Shown here: piece after piece, positions 51,394-58,761 of the stretch
Layout of the letters: each line of letters opens with the position of its first letter
Position numbering within the stretch: position 1 is the stretch's first letter
Origin: Gammaproteobacteria bacterium
Lineage (GTDB): Bacteria > Pseudomonadota > Gammaproteobacteria > Burkholderiales > Burkholderiaceae_C
DNA length: 64,000 nt
NCBI GenBank assembly: GCA_018828125.1
Contig: JAHJWB010000001.1
Coordinates: forward strand, 310,001 to 374,000
Reading direction: 5' to 3'
The notes under the pieces: model-generated
Databases searched by the model: none
What the model saw: the letters and a program-made list of their open reading frames with translations, nothing else
Told to the model about the DNA's origin: nothing
Translations under genes and position numbers: made by a program

Positions 51394-51996
51394 TCATTGA
51401 ACGCGGTACACCCGCCCGGTCTGCGCGCCTTCCACGCTGCGCTGGTAGGCCAGCGCAACGCGCTTGGCGGGCACGGATTCGAACCCCGGGAAAAACGGCC
51501 CGTACACACCCACCGACTCGGTGAGGATGGTGGGGCTGACCGCGTTGATGCGCAGGCCGCGCGGCAGTTCGATGGCGGCGGCGGCCACAAAGCCTTCGAT
51601 GGCGGCATTGACCGCCGTGGCGTTGGCGCCGTTGCGGATGGGTTCGGTGCTCAGGATGCCGCTGATCAGCGTGATGGAGCCTCCGTCGTGCAGATACTGG
51701 TGCCCCAGCAGAGCCAGTTGCACCTGGCCCAGCAGCTTGTCTTGCAACCCCAGGTTGAACTGCTCAGCCGTCATGTCAGTCAGCGGGCCAAAGTGCAGGT
51801 TGCCCGCGGTGCTAACAATCGCGTCCACCTTGCCGACCGCTGCGAACAACGCGGCCAGCGAAGCGGGCTGAGAAAGATCTGCGTGGTGTGCGCCGCTGCT
51901 GCGGCCAACGGTGATGACCTCGTGGCGGGCGCCCAGGTTGGCTAGCACGGCCTGGCCGATGGTGCCGCTGGCGCCGATGAGAAGAATCTTGGACAT
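51394..51996 (-). CDS. Short SDR-like protein lacking the catalytic tyrosine motif
   Basis: The 200-residue protein has the nucleotide-binding GASGTIG near residue 8, STAGNLHFGP near 63, and NAVSPTILTES near 153, as in small atypical SDRs. Where the YxxxK motif should be, the sequence reads NGANATAVNAAIEGF, so the usual catalytic tyrosine and lysine are absent. It may bind NAD(P)H with a different mechanism or be a sensor. It is divergent from a LysR regulator that probably controls it. Confidence 0.83.
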   Translation of the reverse strand: MSKILLIGASGTIGQAVLANLGARHEVITVGRSSGAHHADLSQPASLAALFAAVGKVDAIVSTAGNLHFGPLTDMTAEQFNLGLQDKLLGQVQLALLGHQYLHDGGSITLISGILSTEPIRNGANATAVNAAIEGFVAAAAIELPRGLRINAVSPTILTESVGVYGPFFPGFESVPAKRVALAYQRSVEGAQTGRVYRVQ

Positions 51997-52122
51997 GGCG
52001 TTTTCCTTGCGTTGAATGAAAAGGAGGGTTGAGGAAGAGACAAGCCTTGATTCTTTTGCTAATAAATCAATGCATAAAGCATCTGCAAGTTATTCTTGTG
52101 CTAACTATTGATTAGGAATGGC

Positions 52123-53022
52123 ATGGACAAGCTGCGCAACATGGAGGTCATGGTGGAGGTGGTCGAGGCCGGCAGTTTTGCCGCCGCGTCGCGCCAGCTC
52201 AACGTGTCGGCCGTGATGGTGGGCAAACACATCCAGCAGCTCGAAGCCCACCTGGGTGCACGCCTGTTTCAGCGCAGCACACGACAGAACAGCCTGACGG
52301 AGGTGGGAGCCGCGTTTTATGAAGACAGCAAACGCGTGCTGGAGCAGGTGCGCTGGGCTGAATCCGCGGTGGAGCGCAGCCGCGCTGTGCCCCAAGGGCT
52401 GCTGCGGGTGAGCGCGCCGTTCACGCTGGGCAACCACGTTATCGCCCCGCTGGTGGCCGACTTTCTGTTGCGCCACGAGCAGGTGCGGGTAGACCTGCAG
52501 CTGACCGACAGCGTGGTGGACCTGGCAGGTGAGGGCTTTGACGTGGCCGTGCGCATTGGCCAGGTGGTGGATGAAGGCCTGGTGGCCCGGCCCTTGCGGC
52601 CCTACCGCATGGTGATTGCCGCTGCGCCCGTCTATCTGCAGCGCTACGGCACGCCCGCGCGCCGGGCCGATCTGGCCCGCCACCACTGCCTGAGCCATTC
52701 GGTGTGGCAGCGCCGCGTGGAGTGGACGCTGCGCGACGGGGAGGAAACCTTTTTCTGGCCGGAGAACGCGCGCCTGCAGTGCAACCAGGGCGACGGCCTG
52801 CGCCAGGCGGCGTTACGCGGTCTGGGCCTCATCATGCAACCCGAAGTGCTGTTGGCCGACGACCTGGCCAGCGGCGCACTGGTGGCCGTGATGCAACCGT
52901 GCCTGCCCGCGCCGCGCCCGGTGCAACTGGTGTATGCGCCTGATCGGCGCCAGTTGCCCAAGCTGGCCCGGTTCGTGGAGCATGTCGTGTCCGCGCTGGG
53001 GGTTGGAGCAGATGCGCGTTAG
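52123..53022 (+). CDS. LysR-family transcriptional regulator
   Basis: From the ATG at 52123 (MDKLRNMEVMVE) the protein has 299 residues. The helix-turn-helix region has FAAASRQLNVSAVMVGKHIQQ and LFQRSTRQNSLTEVG, and the ligand domain has FDVAVRIGQVVDEGLVARPL. Divergent from the atypical SDR 126 bases away, so likely its regulator. The TTG at 52108 used by the track is less likely than the ATG. Confidence 0.9.
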   Translation: MDKLRNMEVMVEVVEAGSFAAASRQLNVSAVMVGKHIQQLEAHLGARLFQRSTRQNSLTEVGAAFYEDSKRVLEQVRWAESAVERSRAVPQGLLRVSAPFTLGNHVIAPLVADFLLRHEQVRVDLQLTDSVVDLAGEGFDVAVRIGQVVDEGLVARPLRPYRMVIAAAPVYLQRYGTPARRADLARHHCLSHSVWQRRVEWTLRDGEETFFWPENARLQCNQGDGLRQAALRGLGLIMQPEVLLADDLASGALVAVMQPCLPAPRPVQLVYAPDRRQLPKLARFVEHVVSALGVGADAR

Positions 53023-53063
53023 GGGGCGGTCGAGTGCTCCGGGATGGGATTCTTGCTATGCAG

Positions 53064-53110
53064 TTGATAGCTGTATGCGCTTATGGAATAAGCGCTAGAG
53101 GCTGATTTTC
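53064..53110 (+). repeat. 46-bp palindromic dispersed repeat (family 1), copy 9
   Basis: TTGATAGCTGTATGCGCTTA followed by TGGAATAAGCGCTAGAGGCTGATTTT is a clear forward copy. It lies between the convergent LysR and adhesin-E-like genes. Confidence 0.85.
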
Positions 53111-53175
53111 TCAAAAAACACGAGTCATTCAGAACGCCGGGTGCATGCGCCCTGTCGGCAGACCACTGCCCCCTG

Positions 53176-53709
53176 CTACAGATTGCGCACCCGGCACGCC
53201 GCATGGACGAGGCGCTTGGACCATTCGGGGGACATGTCCTTGAACAGCACCTCGGCCTCGCCCTCTTTGTAGTCCTCCCTGGCAATCGCATCGCCACCCC
53301 AGGACGGCTGCGCGTAGTAGACAAGCCGCAGATACCACGCCCCTTTGGCGGGGCAATCGACCACCGCCTTGGCGTAGTACGAGCGGTATTTCTGGCCCTT
53401 GAACGATGTGCGCTGCTGGTCGCGCGACACCCGGAGGTCCAGCACCACTTTCTGGTCCATGCCAATGGGCTCGGGCAGGATTTGGATGAGGTTCTTGCTG
53501 GCTTCACGCGGGTCGCCGGTGAGCGTGAACCAGCCATCGGTGGCCGCTTGCTGACCACCGGCCACGGCTGCAATACACACCACAACGGCACAGAGCATAA
53601 GAAAAACCTTCAGCGGCAGTCTTTGGAGGGGCAGCGGCCACCGCCTGCGAGGGCCGGTGTCGCCTCTTGGGGCGCGGGGGGATGGCGCAGGAGGCATGCA
53701 ATGCCCCAT
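53176..53709 (-). CDS. Secreted protein resembling surface-adhesin protein E
   Basis: The 177-residue product has an N-terminal basic stretch, a hydrophobic signal (VFLMLCAVVVCIAAVAGG, about residues 35-52) and a domain with DGWFTLTGDPREASKNLI, YYAKAVVDCPAKGAWYLRL and a C-terminal CRVRNL. The pattern of conserved tyrosines, DC pair and late cysteine resembles the protein-E-like family common as hypothetical secreted proteins in Burkholderiales. The start is uncertain (an ATG at 53697 would shorten it by four residues). Function unknown; a periplasmic or surface place is likely. Confidence 0.6.
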   Translation of the reverse strand: MGHCMPPAPSPRAPRGDTGPRRRWPLPLQRLPLKVFLMLCAVVVCIAAVAGGQQAATDGWFTLTGDPREASKNLIQILPEPIGMDQKVVLDLRVSRDQQRTSFKGQKYRSYYAKAVVDCPAKGAWYLRLVYYAQPSWGGDAIAREDYKEGEAEVLFKDMSPEWSKRLVHAACRVRNL

Positions 53710-53773
53710 TCAGCCGAAAAAATATTATCTCCGAGCCATAGGCTCGGGGCTTGCAGCGCGCAAAAAGTGTGGC

Positions 53774-54205
53774 TTAGCCGCCCCAGCTGCAATTGGCGGC
53801 GTTGGGTTCGATAAGGTCCCAGGCATTGCCATACAGGTCCTCAAACACCGCCACGGTGCCGTGGGGTTGCACCTGGGGTTCGCGCACAAAAACGACGCCC
53901 TGTTGGGTGAAATGCTGGTGGTCGCGTGCCAGGTTGTCGGTGAAGAGAAACAAGAACACCCGCCCGCCTGTCTGGTCCCCAATGCGTGCGGCCTGCTCTG
54001 GCGTGCTGGCGCGGGCCAGCAACAAGTGGGCACCCGCCGATGCGCCAGCCGCAGCGGGCCGAATCACCACCCAGCGCTTGTCCTGCTCGGGGATGTACGT
54101 GTCTTCGACCACAGAAAACCCGAGCTTGCCCACAAAGAAGTCCAGCGCCTCGTCGTACTCGCGCACGACCAGGGCAACCAGTCCGAGGGACCGATGGGCC
54201 GTCAT
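53774..54205 (-). CDS. VOC/glyoxalase-fold protein
   Basis: From the ATG at 54205, preceded by AAGGAGAA, the product has 143 residues. It shows the two beta-alpha-beta-beta units of the VOC fold: LGLVALVVREYDEALDFFVG at the start and GRVFLFLFTDNLARDHQHF later, with FEDLYGNAWDLIEPN near the end holding the usual metal-ligand glutamate. Function could be a lyase, epimerase or resistance protein. It is the last of three genes read together (transglutaminase-like, thioesterase, VOC). Confidence 0.85.
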   Translation of the reverse strand: MTAHRSLGLVALVVREYDEALDFFVGKLGFSVVEDTYIPEQDKRWVVIRPAAAGASAGAHLLLARASTPEQAARIGDQTGGRVFLFLFTDNLARDHQHFTQQGVVFVREPQVQPHGTVAVFEDLYGNAWDLIEPNAANCSWGG

Positions 54206-54230
54206 GGGGTTCTCCTTCGGCGGTAGCCGT

Positions 54231-54695
54231 TCATTCCACCGCGTCGCTTGGGGCCACGGGTCCGATCTTGAACACACCGCTCACGCGTGCACAGGGCACG
54301 CCGTCTGCGGTGACCAGCCCTTGCGCAAACACTAGCGAGCGCGTGATGCGCAGCGGGTGGGCCTCGCCCTCTACCCAGGCGCCCAGCGTGGCGGGGGCCA
54401 GGTAGTCAATCTGCAGGCTGATGGTGGGCAAAAAACGGTCGGCCACTTGGTCGCTTTTGCGGTGCACCGACAGGGGCATCAGCATGTCGCAGAACGTGGC
54501 CATCATGCCGCCGTGCAGGTTGCCCATGGGGTTGGTGTGCCGCCGCTCCACCCGAAAGCCGAACTTCACCACATCGCCCTGGTGCAGCACATACAGCGGG
54601 CCGTTGTGCTGGATGTAAGGGCCGCCCGCCTCCAGCGGCCCAAAGCCTGCGGGGATGTCGGTGGTGTCGTTGTTGGCGTTGTCTGTGGCGCTCAT
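54231..54695 (-). CDS. PaaI-type hotdog thioesterase
   Basis: The 154-residue protein has the hotdog-fold signature PMGNLHGGMMATFCDM near residue 57 and LQIDYLAPATLGAWVEGEA near residue 95. Such enzymes hydrolyse acyl-CoA thioesters in the cytoplasm. Its start overlaps the stop of the transglutaminase-like gene by one base, so the two are co-translated. The acyl substrate is unknown. Confidence 0.85.
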   Translation of the reverse strand: MSATDNANNDTTDIPAGFGPLEAGGPYIQHNGPLYVLHQGDVVKFGFRVERRHTNPMGNLHGGMMATFCDMLMPLSVHRKSDQVADRFLPTISLQIDYLAPATLGAWVEGEAHPLRITRSLVFAQGLVTADGVPCARVSGVFKIGPVAPSDAVE

Positions 54696-55390
54696 CAGCG
54701 GGCTTCCTTTTCGTTGTCAATGTCGTGGGCAAAACTGGCGTCCTGCAGGCTGCTGCGGGTCGCGTCGCCCTCCAGCCAGCCGCTGTACACCGTGCGAAAG
54801 TCGGCCACGATCTGCGCCAGGGGCAGGTCGTCAAACGTGCCACGTTGCAGCACGTATTCCATGTGGCGCTGGCCTGTCTTGTCGAAGGGGTGGTAGATGG
54901 AGTCGCTCACGCCATCGAACTCCAGCGGCAGCAGCCCGAAGCGCTCGCACAGCTCGATGTTGAACGCGGGCGTGGCCTTGCGCCACTGGCCCTCCAGCCA
55001 GATGTCGGTGTAGCCGTGCCAGATGAAGAGATCGGTTTTCATGGTCTCGCGCATGCGCTCGGTCGACAGGTGGTTTTTCACATCCGCAAACCCCATGCGC
55101 GCCGGGATGCCCGCCGCTCGGCAGGCGGCCGTCAGCAGTGCCGCCTTGGGCACACACCAGCCGTAGCCGTTGGCCAGCACGGTGCTGGCGGTCATGCCGT
55201 GGGGCGAGAGGTCGATGCGGTACGGGTCGTAGCGAAAGCCGTCGCGCACGGCCAAATAGAGGGCCACGGCGCGCTCACGGTCGGTGGTACCTTGCGCGTG
55301 TTCGGCGGCAAAGGCGCGCACGCTGGGCGCATCGCTGTCGATGAGCGCGGTGGGGGCCAGCGTGCCGGGGTGGGGTTGGTCTGCTGTCAT
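54695..55390 (-). CDS. Transglutaminase-like (papain-fold) protein
   Basis: The start is set to the ATG at 55390 (MTADQPHPG), giving 231 residues. The transglutaminase core has the catalytic cysteine in NGYGWCVPKAALL near residue 79 and the histidine in FIWHGYTDIWL near 122, followed by WRKATPAFN with the likely catalytic aspartate position replaced by Ala-Thr-Pro-Ala-Phe-Asn spacing. Bacterial members are peptidases or amidases of unclear substrate. First of a three-gene run with the thioesterase and VOC genes. Confidence 0.82.
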   Translation of the reverse strand: MTADQPHPGTLAPTALIDSDAPSVRAFAAEHAQGTTDRERAVALYLAVRDGFRYDPYRIDLSPHGMTASTVLANGYGWCVPKAALLTAACRAAGIPARMGFADVKNHLSTERMRETMKTDLFIWHGYTDIWLEGQWRKATPAFNIELCERFGLLPLEFDGVSDSIYHPFDKTGQRHMEYVLQRGTFDDLPLAQIVADFRTVYSGWLEGDATRSSLQDASFAHDIDNEKEAR

Positions 55391-55489
55391 GTGGGGGCGT
55401 CTCCTGCCGTGGGGCGTGCCCCCAGTGTGAAGGCGCCAGACACCCGATGCTGTCACAGGTGCGCCAGCGCCGCTCCGCATTCCATTGCA

Positions 55490-56134
55490 CTACACCCGCC
55501 AGGCAGGCAACTGCCAGTTGCGCCACAGCGCCAGCCCGCGCAGCCCGGCGGTCAGCAGCACGCAGGCCACCATCGGTGCCCAGTCCGGCGCCTGCAACTG
55601 GCGCAGCGCCACGTCAGCCCAGCCACCCGCAAAGGCGCACAGCGCATACGGGCGGTGGTCGCTGAAGGCCTGGGGCACCTCATTGCACAACACGTCGCGC
55701 AGCACGCCGCCGAAGACACCGGTGGTCACGCCCATCATCACGCTGATGATGGGTGGCATGCCGATGGCGGTGGATATGTCGACACCCACCGCGGCAAACA
55801 GGCCCAGCCCAATCGCGTCGGGCAGCAGCATGGCGCGCTCGGTGGGCTGAAAGTGCCGCTGGCGCATGAACAGCATGGCCGCAATGCACAGCGCCAGAAT
55901 GCCCCAGACGAATTCGGTGTGCCGTATCCAGAAAAACGGGCGCTGGTCCAGCAGCAAGTCGCGCAGCGTGCCCCCGCCTAGCGCCGCCACAAACGCCACC
56001 ACACACACGCCCACCGCATCCAGCCGCTTGCGCGCCGCCGCGATCACGCCGGACAACGCAAACGCAATGGTGGCGGCGACTTCCAGGGTGAGGCGCAGGG
56101 TGTGAATCCAGGGGGCGGTGGTGAACGAGTCCAT
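55490..56134 (-). CDS. Trimeric intracellular cation channel family protein (YicG/UPF0126-like)
   Basis: From the ATG at 56134 the product has 214 residues and seven membrane segments in two repeats. The repeats carry matching motifs: FALSGVIAAARKRLDAVGVC and ALGGGTLRDLL in the first, and GLGLFAAVGV and VFGGVLRDVL in the second. This is the TRIC-type potassium-permeable channel family. The track's longer start adds 18 residues that look non-coding. No partner genes nearby. Confidence 0.88.
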   Translation of the reverse strand: MDSFTTAPWIHTLRLTLEVAATIAFALSGVIAAARKRLDAVGVCVVAFVAALGGGTLRDLLLDQRPFFWIRHTEFVWGILALCIAAMLFMRQRHFQPTERAMLLPDAIGLGLFAAVGVDISTAIGMPPIISVMMGVTTGVFGGVLRDVLCNEVPQAFSDHRPYALCAFAGGWADVALRQLQAPDWAPMVACVLLTAGLRGLALWRNWQLPAWRV

Positions 56135-56183
56135 GCGCGCGATTGTGCCGTGGTGCCGCGCGGGGTTGTGAACAGTGATCACT

Positions 56184-56236
56184 ACCAAAAATAGCTGTTG
56201 GCGCTTACTGGATAAGCGCTAAAGGCTATTTAGACC
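56184..56236 (+). repeat. 46-bp palindromic dispersed repeat (family 1), copy 10
   Basis: AAAATAGCTGTTGGCGCTTA followed by CTGGATAAGCGCTAAAGGCTATTTA is a forward copy. It lies upstream of the TRIC gene and downstream of the DUF3325-like gene, both on the minus strand. Confidence 0.83.
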
Positions 56237-56261
56237 ATAAATTTTGCGGGCAGGGGCCCCG

Positions 56262-56633
56262 TCAATGCGTTCCGCCCAATCGCAGCACCTGCACCCCCAG
56301 CGCCAGCGCGCAAACACTGGTCCCGGCCCACCCCAGGCGCGGCGCCCAGCGCAGGCTGGCCTCTGGCCACTGGTTCATCGCCAGCACCAGCAGCCAGCCC
56401 AGCACCATCCACGCGGCCAGCACCAGCGCGATGCCGGCGGTCCACCCTGTGGCCACGGTGGCAGCCGCCGTTTGTATCAGCAGTGTGGTCAGCACCAGGG
56501 CCCACGCGCGCTGCGGTGATGCGTGGCGGGAGGCGGCTTCGTCGCCCCATGCGCGCGTGGGCACGGCCCGGGCCCAGTGGGTCAAAGCCAGCAAAGACGC
56601 CAGGGCGGAGGCGGTGCACAGCAGGTCGTTCAT
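56262..56633 (-). CDS. DUF3325-like membrane protein of the iron-uptake operon
   Basis: This 123-residue gene is the end part of a longer track ORF. The start is the ATG at 56633, overlapping the previous gene by four bases. It has four hydrophobic segments (about residues 3-22, 43-63, 66-86 and 103-120) and the loop WARAVPTRAWG that I associate with DUF3325 proteins next to TonB receptors. The function in ferrisiderophore use is unknown. Last gene of the TonB-receptor/PepSY operon. Confidence 0.72.
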   Translation of the reverse strand: MNDLLCTASALASLLALTHWARAVPTRAWGDEAASRHASPQRAWALVLTTLLIQTAAATVATGWTAGIALVLAAWMVLGWLLVLAMNQWPEASLRWAPRLGWAGTSVCALALGVQVLRLGGTH

Positions 56634-57502
56634 GCGGGCTCGTGCGGGCGGTGGGAGGGGGCGGGCGGTGCCGAGGGCGGGGCAGGGGTGGGTGCTGGGG
56701 CGGCCGACCACGGCGCGCGCCGCATCTCTTGCCGCACGCGGTGAAACACCGGGCCGCTGCAGGCGGCCATGGCGCACAGGGCTGCAGCCACTGCCCATTG
56801 CAGCAATCCCGCCTTGGCGGCCAGGCCGCCGTACGCCAGCGCCGCCAGCATCCACAGCAACGCGGCACCGCGGGGCGCCCAGGTGCGCAGCGTGGCGGCG
56901 GGCAATGCCACAAAAAACGCGAGCAACAGGCCCAGCATGCCGGACGCACGCGCAGGTTCGGTGGCCACGATGTGGGCGAGGCGAAACGACTCCATCGCCA
57001 GCAGGCCGCTCAGCCACCACGGCAGGTGCGCCGCCACGGCAACCCGGCTCCAGCCGTGCGGGTGCCACCGGCGGCGTATCGCCACGGCCTGCACTGCGGG
57101 CCCCGGTGCGGTCACAGCCCCATGTCGCAACGGTTTGCGCCTAGGCCCCTGCACCCGCTGCGGCCCGATGAAGGCCGCAATGCCCGCGCAGGCCAGTCCC
57201 ATCGCAACCAGGCTGATCAGCACGGCAGGGCCTTGCGCGCTGCCCAACCCCAGCCCTGCGACACCCGCTACGGCGAGCAGTGCGCCGGCACCCCCCAGTG
57301 ACACGCGCCACAGTGCCAAGGTGCGCAGCGCCCTCGCGGCCACGGCAGATAGCAGCAGCCACACGCCGATGAGCGCCCACACCGCCCACACGGGGCGCTG
57401 CGCCAGCGAAGGCAGGCCTGCAGGGCTCCACAGGTGCACGAACACCACCACGATGAGTGCGGCAGGCGTGGTGGCGTGCAGGGCCAGAAAGAAGCGTTGC
57501 AT
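56630..57502 (-). CDS. Multi-pass membrane protein of the iron-uptake operon
   Basis: From the ATG at 57502 (MQRFFLALH) the product has 290 residues with about seven to eight hydrophobic segments and a long Pro/Ala-rich tail (APAPTPAPPSAPPAPS). I do not recognise the family with certainty. Its place between the PepSY gene and the DUF3325-like gene, with overlapping starts and stops, ties it to siderophore uptake. The 48 extra residues in the track precede the first membrane segment and overlap the PepSY gene. Confidence 0.7.
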   Translation of the reverse strand: MQRFFLALHATTPAALIVVVFVHLWSPAGLPSLAQRPVWAVWALIGVWLLLSAVAARALRTLALWRVSLGGAGALLAVAGVAGLGLGSAQGPAVLISLVAMGLACAGIAAFIGPQRVQGPRRKPLRHGAVTAPGPAVQAVAIRRRWHPHGWSRVAVAAHLPWWLSGLLAMESFRLAHIVATEPARASGMLGLLLAFFVALPAATLRTWAPRGAALLWMLAALAYGGLAAKAGLLQWAVAAALCAMAACSGPVFHRVRQEMRRAPWSAAPAPTPAPPSAPPAPSHRPHEPA

Positions 57503-57563
57503 GGTGGAAGGCCGAGGGGACACTGGAAGGGCAGCGGGCAAAAAGTGGGGATCGAGACGCGGC

Positions 57564-58724
57564 TCAACCCGCCGCCGCAATGCCGCTGGCCGCTGGGCTC
57601 TGCGCGGCTTCGGCCTCGGCCTCGCGCCGCCGCTGCTGGCGCGCATCCAGCCAGATCAGCGTGCCCGAGATCGACAGAAACGCGGGCGTCATGCCCAGGA
57701 TGAAATACAGCCACTTCAGCGCCAGCCCGCCAAAGTCGCCAAAGTGCAGCGGCTCCATCAGGCCGTTGACCAGCGACCAGAAACCCGCCGTGCGCGGGTC
57801 GTGCACCTTGCGCGGCACACCGGTGGCGGCGTTGACGTCGACCCGCGCGGTGCTGGCAAGGTGGCCGTTGAGATTGCCGGTAAAACCCGCCTGGGCCGTG
57901 CGGGTGCCCCAGCGGCGCAGCGACACATAACGCGCCTCAAGCCCCGGCACGGCATGCTGCGCGGTGGCGTACAGCGCATCCAGCGATTGCATGGGCACCT
58001 GTGCGGCGGCATCGCCAGCGGTCTTGCGCGCGGGCTTGGTGGCTGCAGCTTCGGTGCTGCTGGTGGTGATGTATTTGTAGCCCTGCTCAAACAGCGGCGC
58101 CAGGCCCATCCAAGCGCCCGTGGCCGCAATCAGGATGTGAAACCCCAGCCCCCAGATGCCGGCGGACTTGTGCAGGTCCGACATCACCACCCGAAAGCTG
58201 CGGCCCCAGCGCTGGGTGAACAGCTCCGCCAGGATCTTGCGATGGATGACGATGCCCGTGGCTATCAGCACCAGCATCGCCGCGCCGAGGAACCCCACAA
58301 TCCACCGCGGCCCGAAAAACAAGAACACATGCAGCATGCGCAGGTACTGGCCGAGCTGGCTGTCCACCGGGCCGACCACCGTGCCGGTGTCGGAGCGCAT
58401 GGCGACCTTGGTGCGGGTGTTGGCCGGGGCACCGCGCTCGCGCACAAACGCAAAGTAGTTGGGGTTGACCGCATCCGGCAGCGCGATGGTCTCCACCGTG
58501 GCGCCGGGGAAACGGGTGTTCAGCTGCGTCAGCACCGCATCCAGCGACGCTGGTTTTTCGGAGCGCGGCAGTTTCGCCAGCGACGGGTTGGCCCACAGGT
58601 CGATCTCGTGCTTGAACACCACCACCGCGCCCGAAAAGCACACGATGAACATCAACAGCCCCGTGACGATGCCCGCCCACGAGTGCAGAACGAAGAGGCG
58701 GTTGAGCGTGCGCTGGCTGGTCAT
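57564..58724 (-). CDS. PepSY-domain membrane protein, siderophore-reductase type
   Basis: The 386-residue protein starts with LNRLFVLHSWAGIVTGLLMF, the hallmark of PepSY-associated membrane proteins. Four membrane segments (about residues 14-36, 138-160, 190-212 and 335-357) alternate with PepSY-like periplasmic domains, and conserved histidines (HSW, MLHVFLFF, DLHKSAG, EPLHFGDFGG) could bind heme. Such proteins are thought to reduce ferric siderophores in the periplasm or inner membrane. It follows the TonB receptor by 37 bases. Confidence 0.87.
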   Translation of the reverse strand: MTSQRTLNRLFVLHSWAGIVTGLLMFIVCFSGAVVVFKHEIDLWANPSLAKLPRSEKPASLDAVLTQLNTRFPGATVETIALPDAVNPNYFAFVRERGAPANTRTKVAMRSDTGTVVGPVDSQLGQYLRMLHVFLFFGPRWIVGFLGAAMLVLIATGIVIHRKILAELFTQRWGRSFRVVMSDLHKSAGIWGLGFHILIAATGAWMGLAPLFEQGYKYITTSSTEAAATKPARKTAGDAAAQVPMQSLDALYATAQHAVPGLEARYVSLRRWGTRTAQAGFTGNLNGHLASTARVDVNAATGVPRKVHDPRTAGFWSLVNGLMEPLHFGDFGGLALKWLYFILGMTPAFLSISGTLIWLDARQQRRREAEAEAAQSPAASGIAAAG

Positions 58725-58761
58725 GGCGTGCGTGCGGGCAGCAGGGTGGTGGTGCAGGGCG

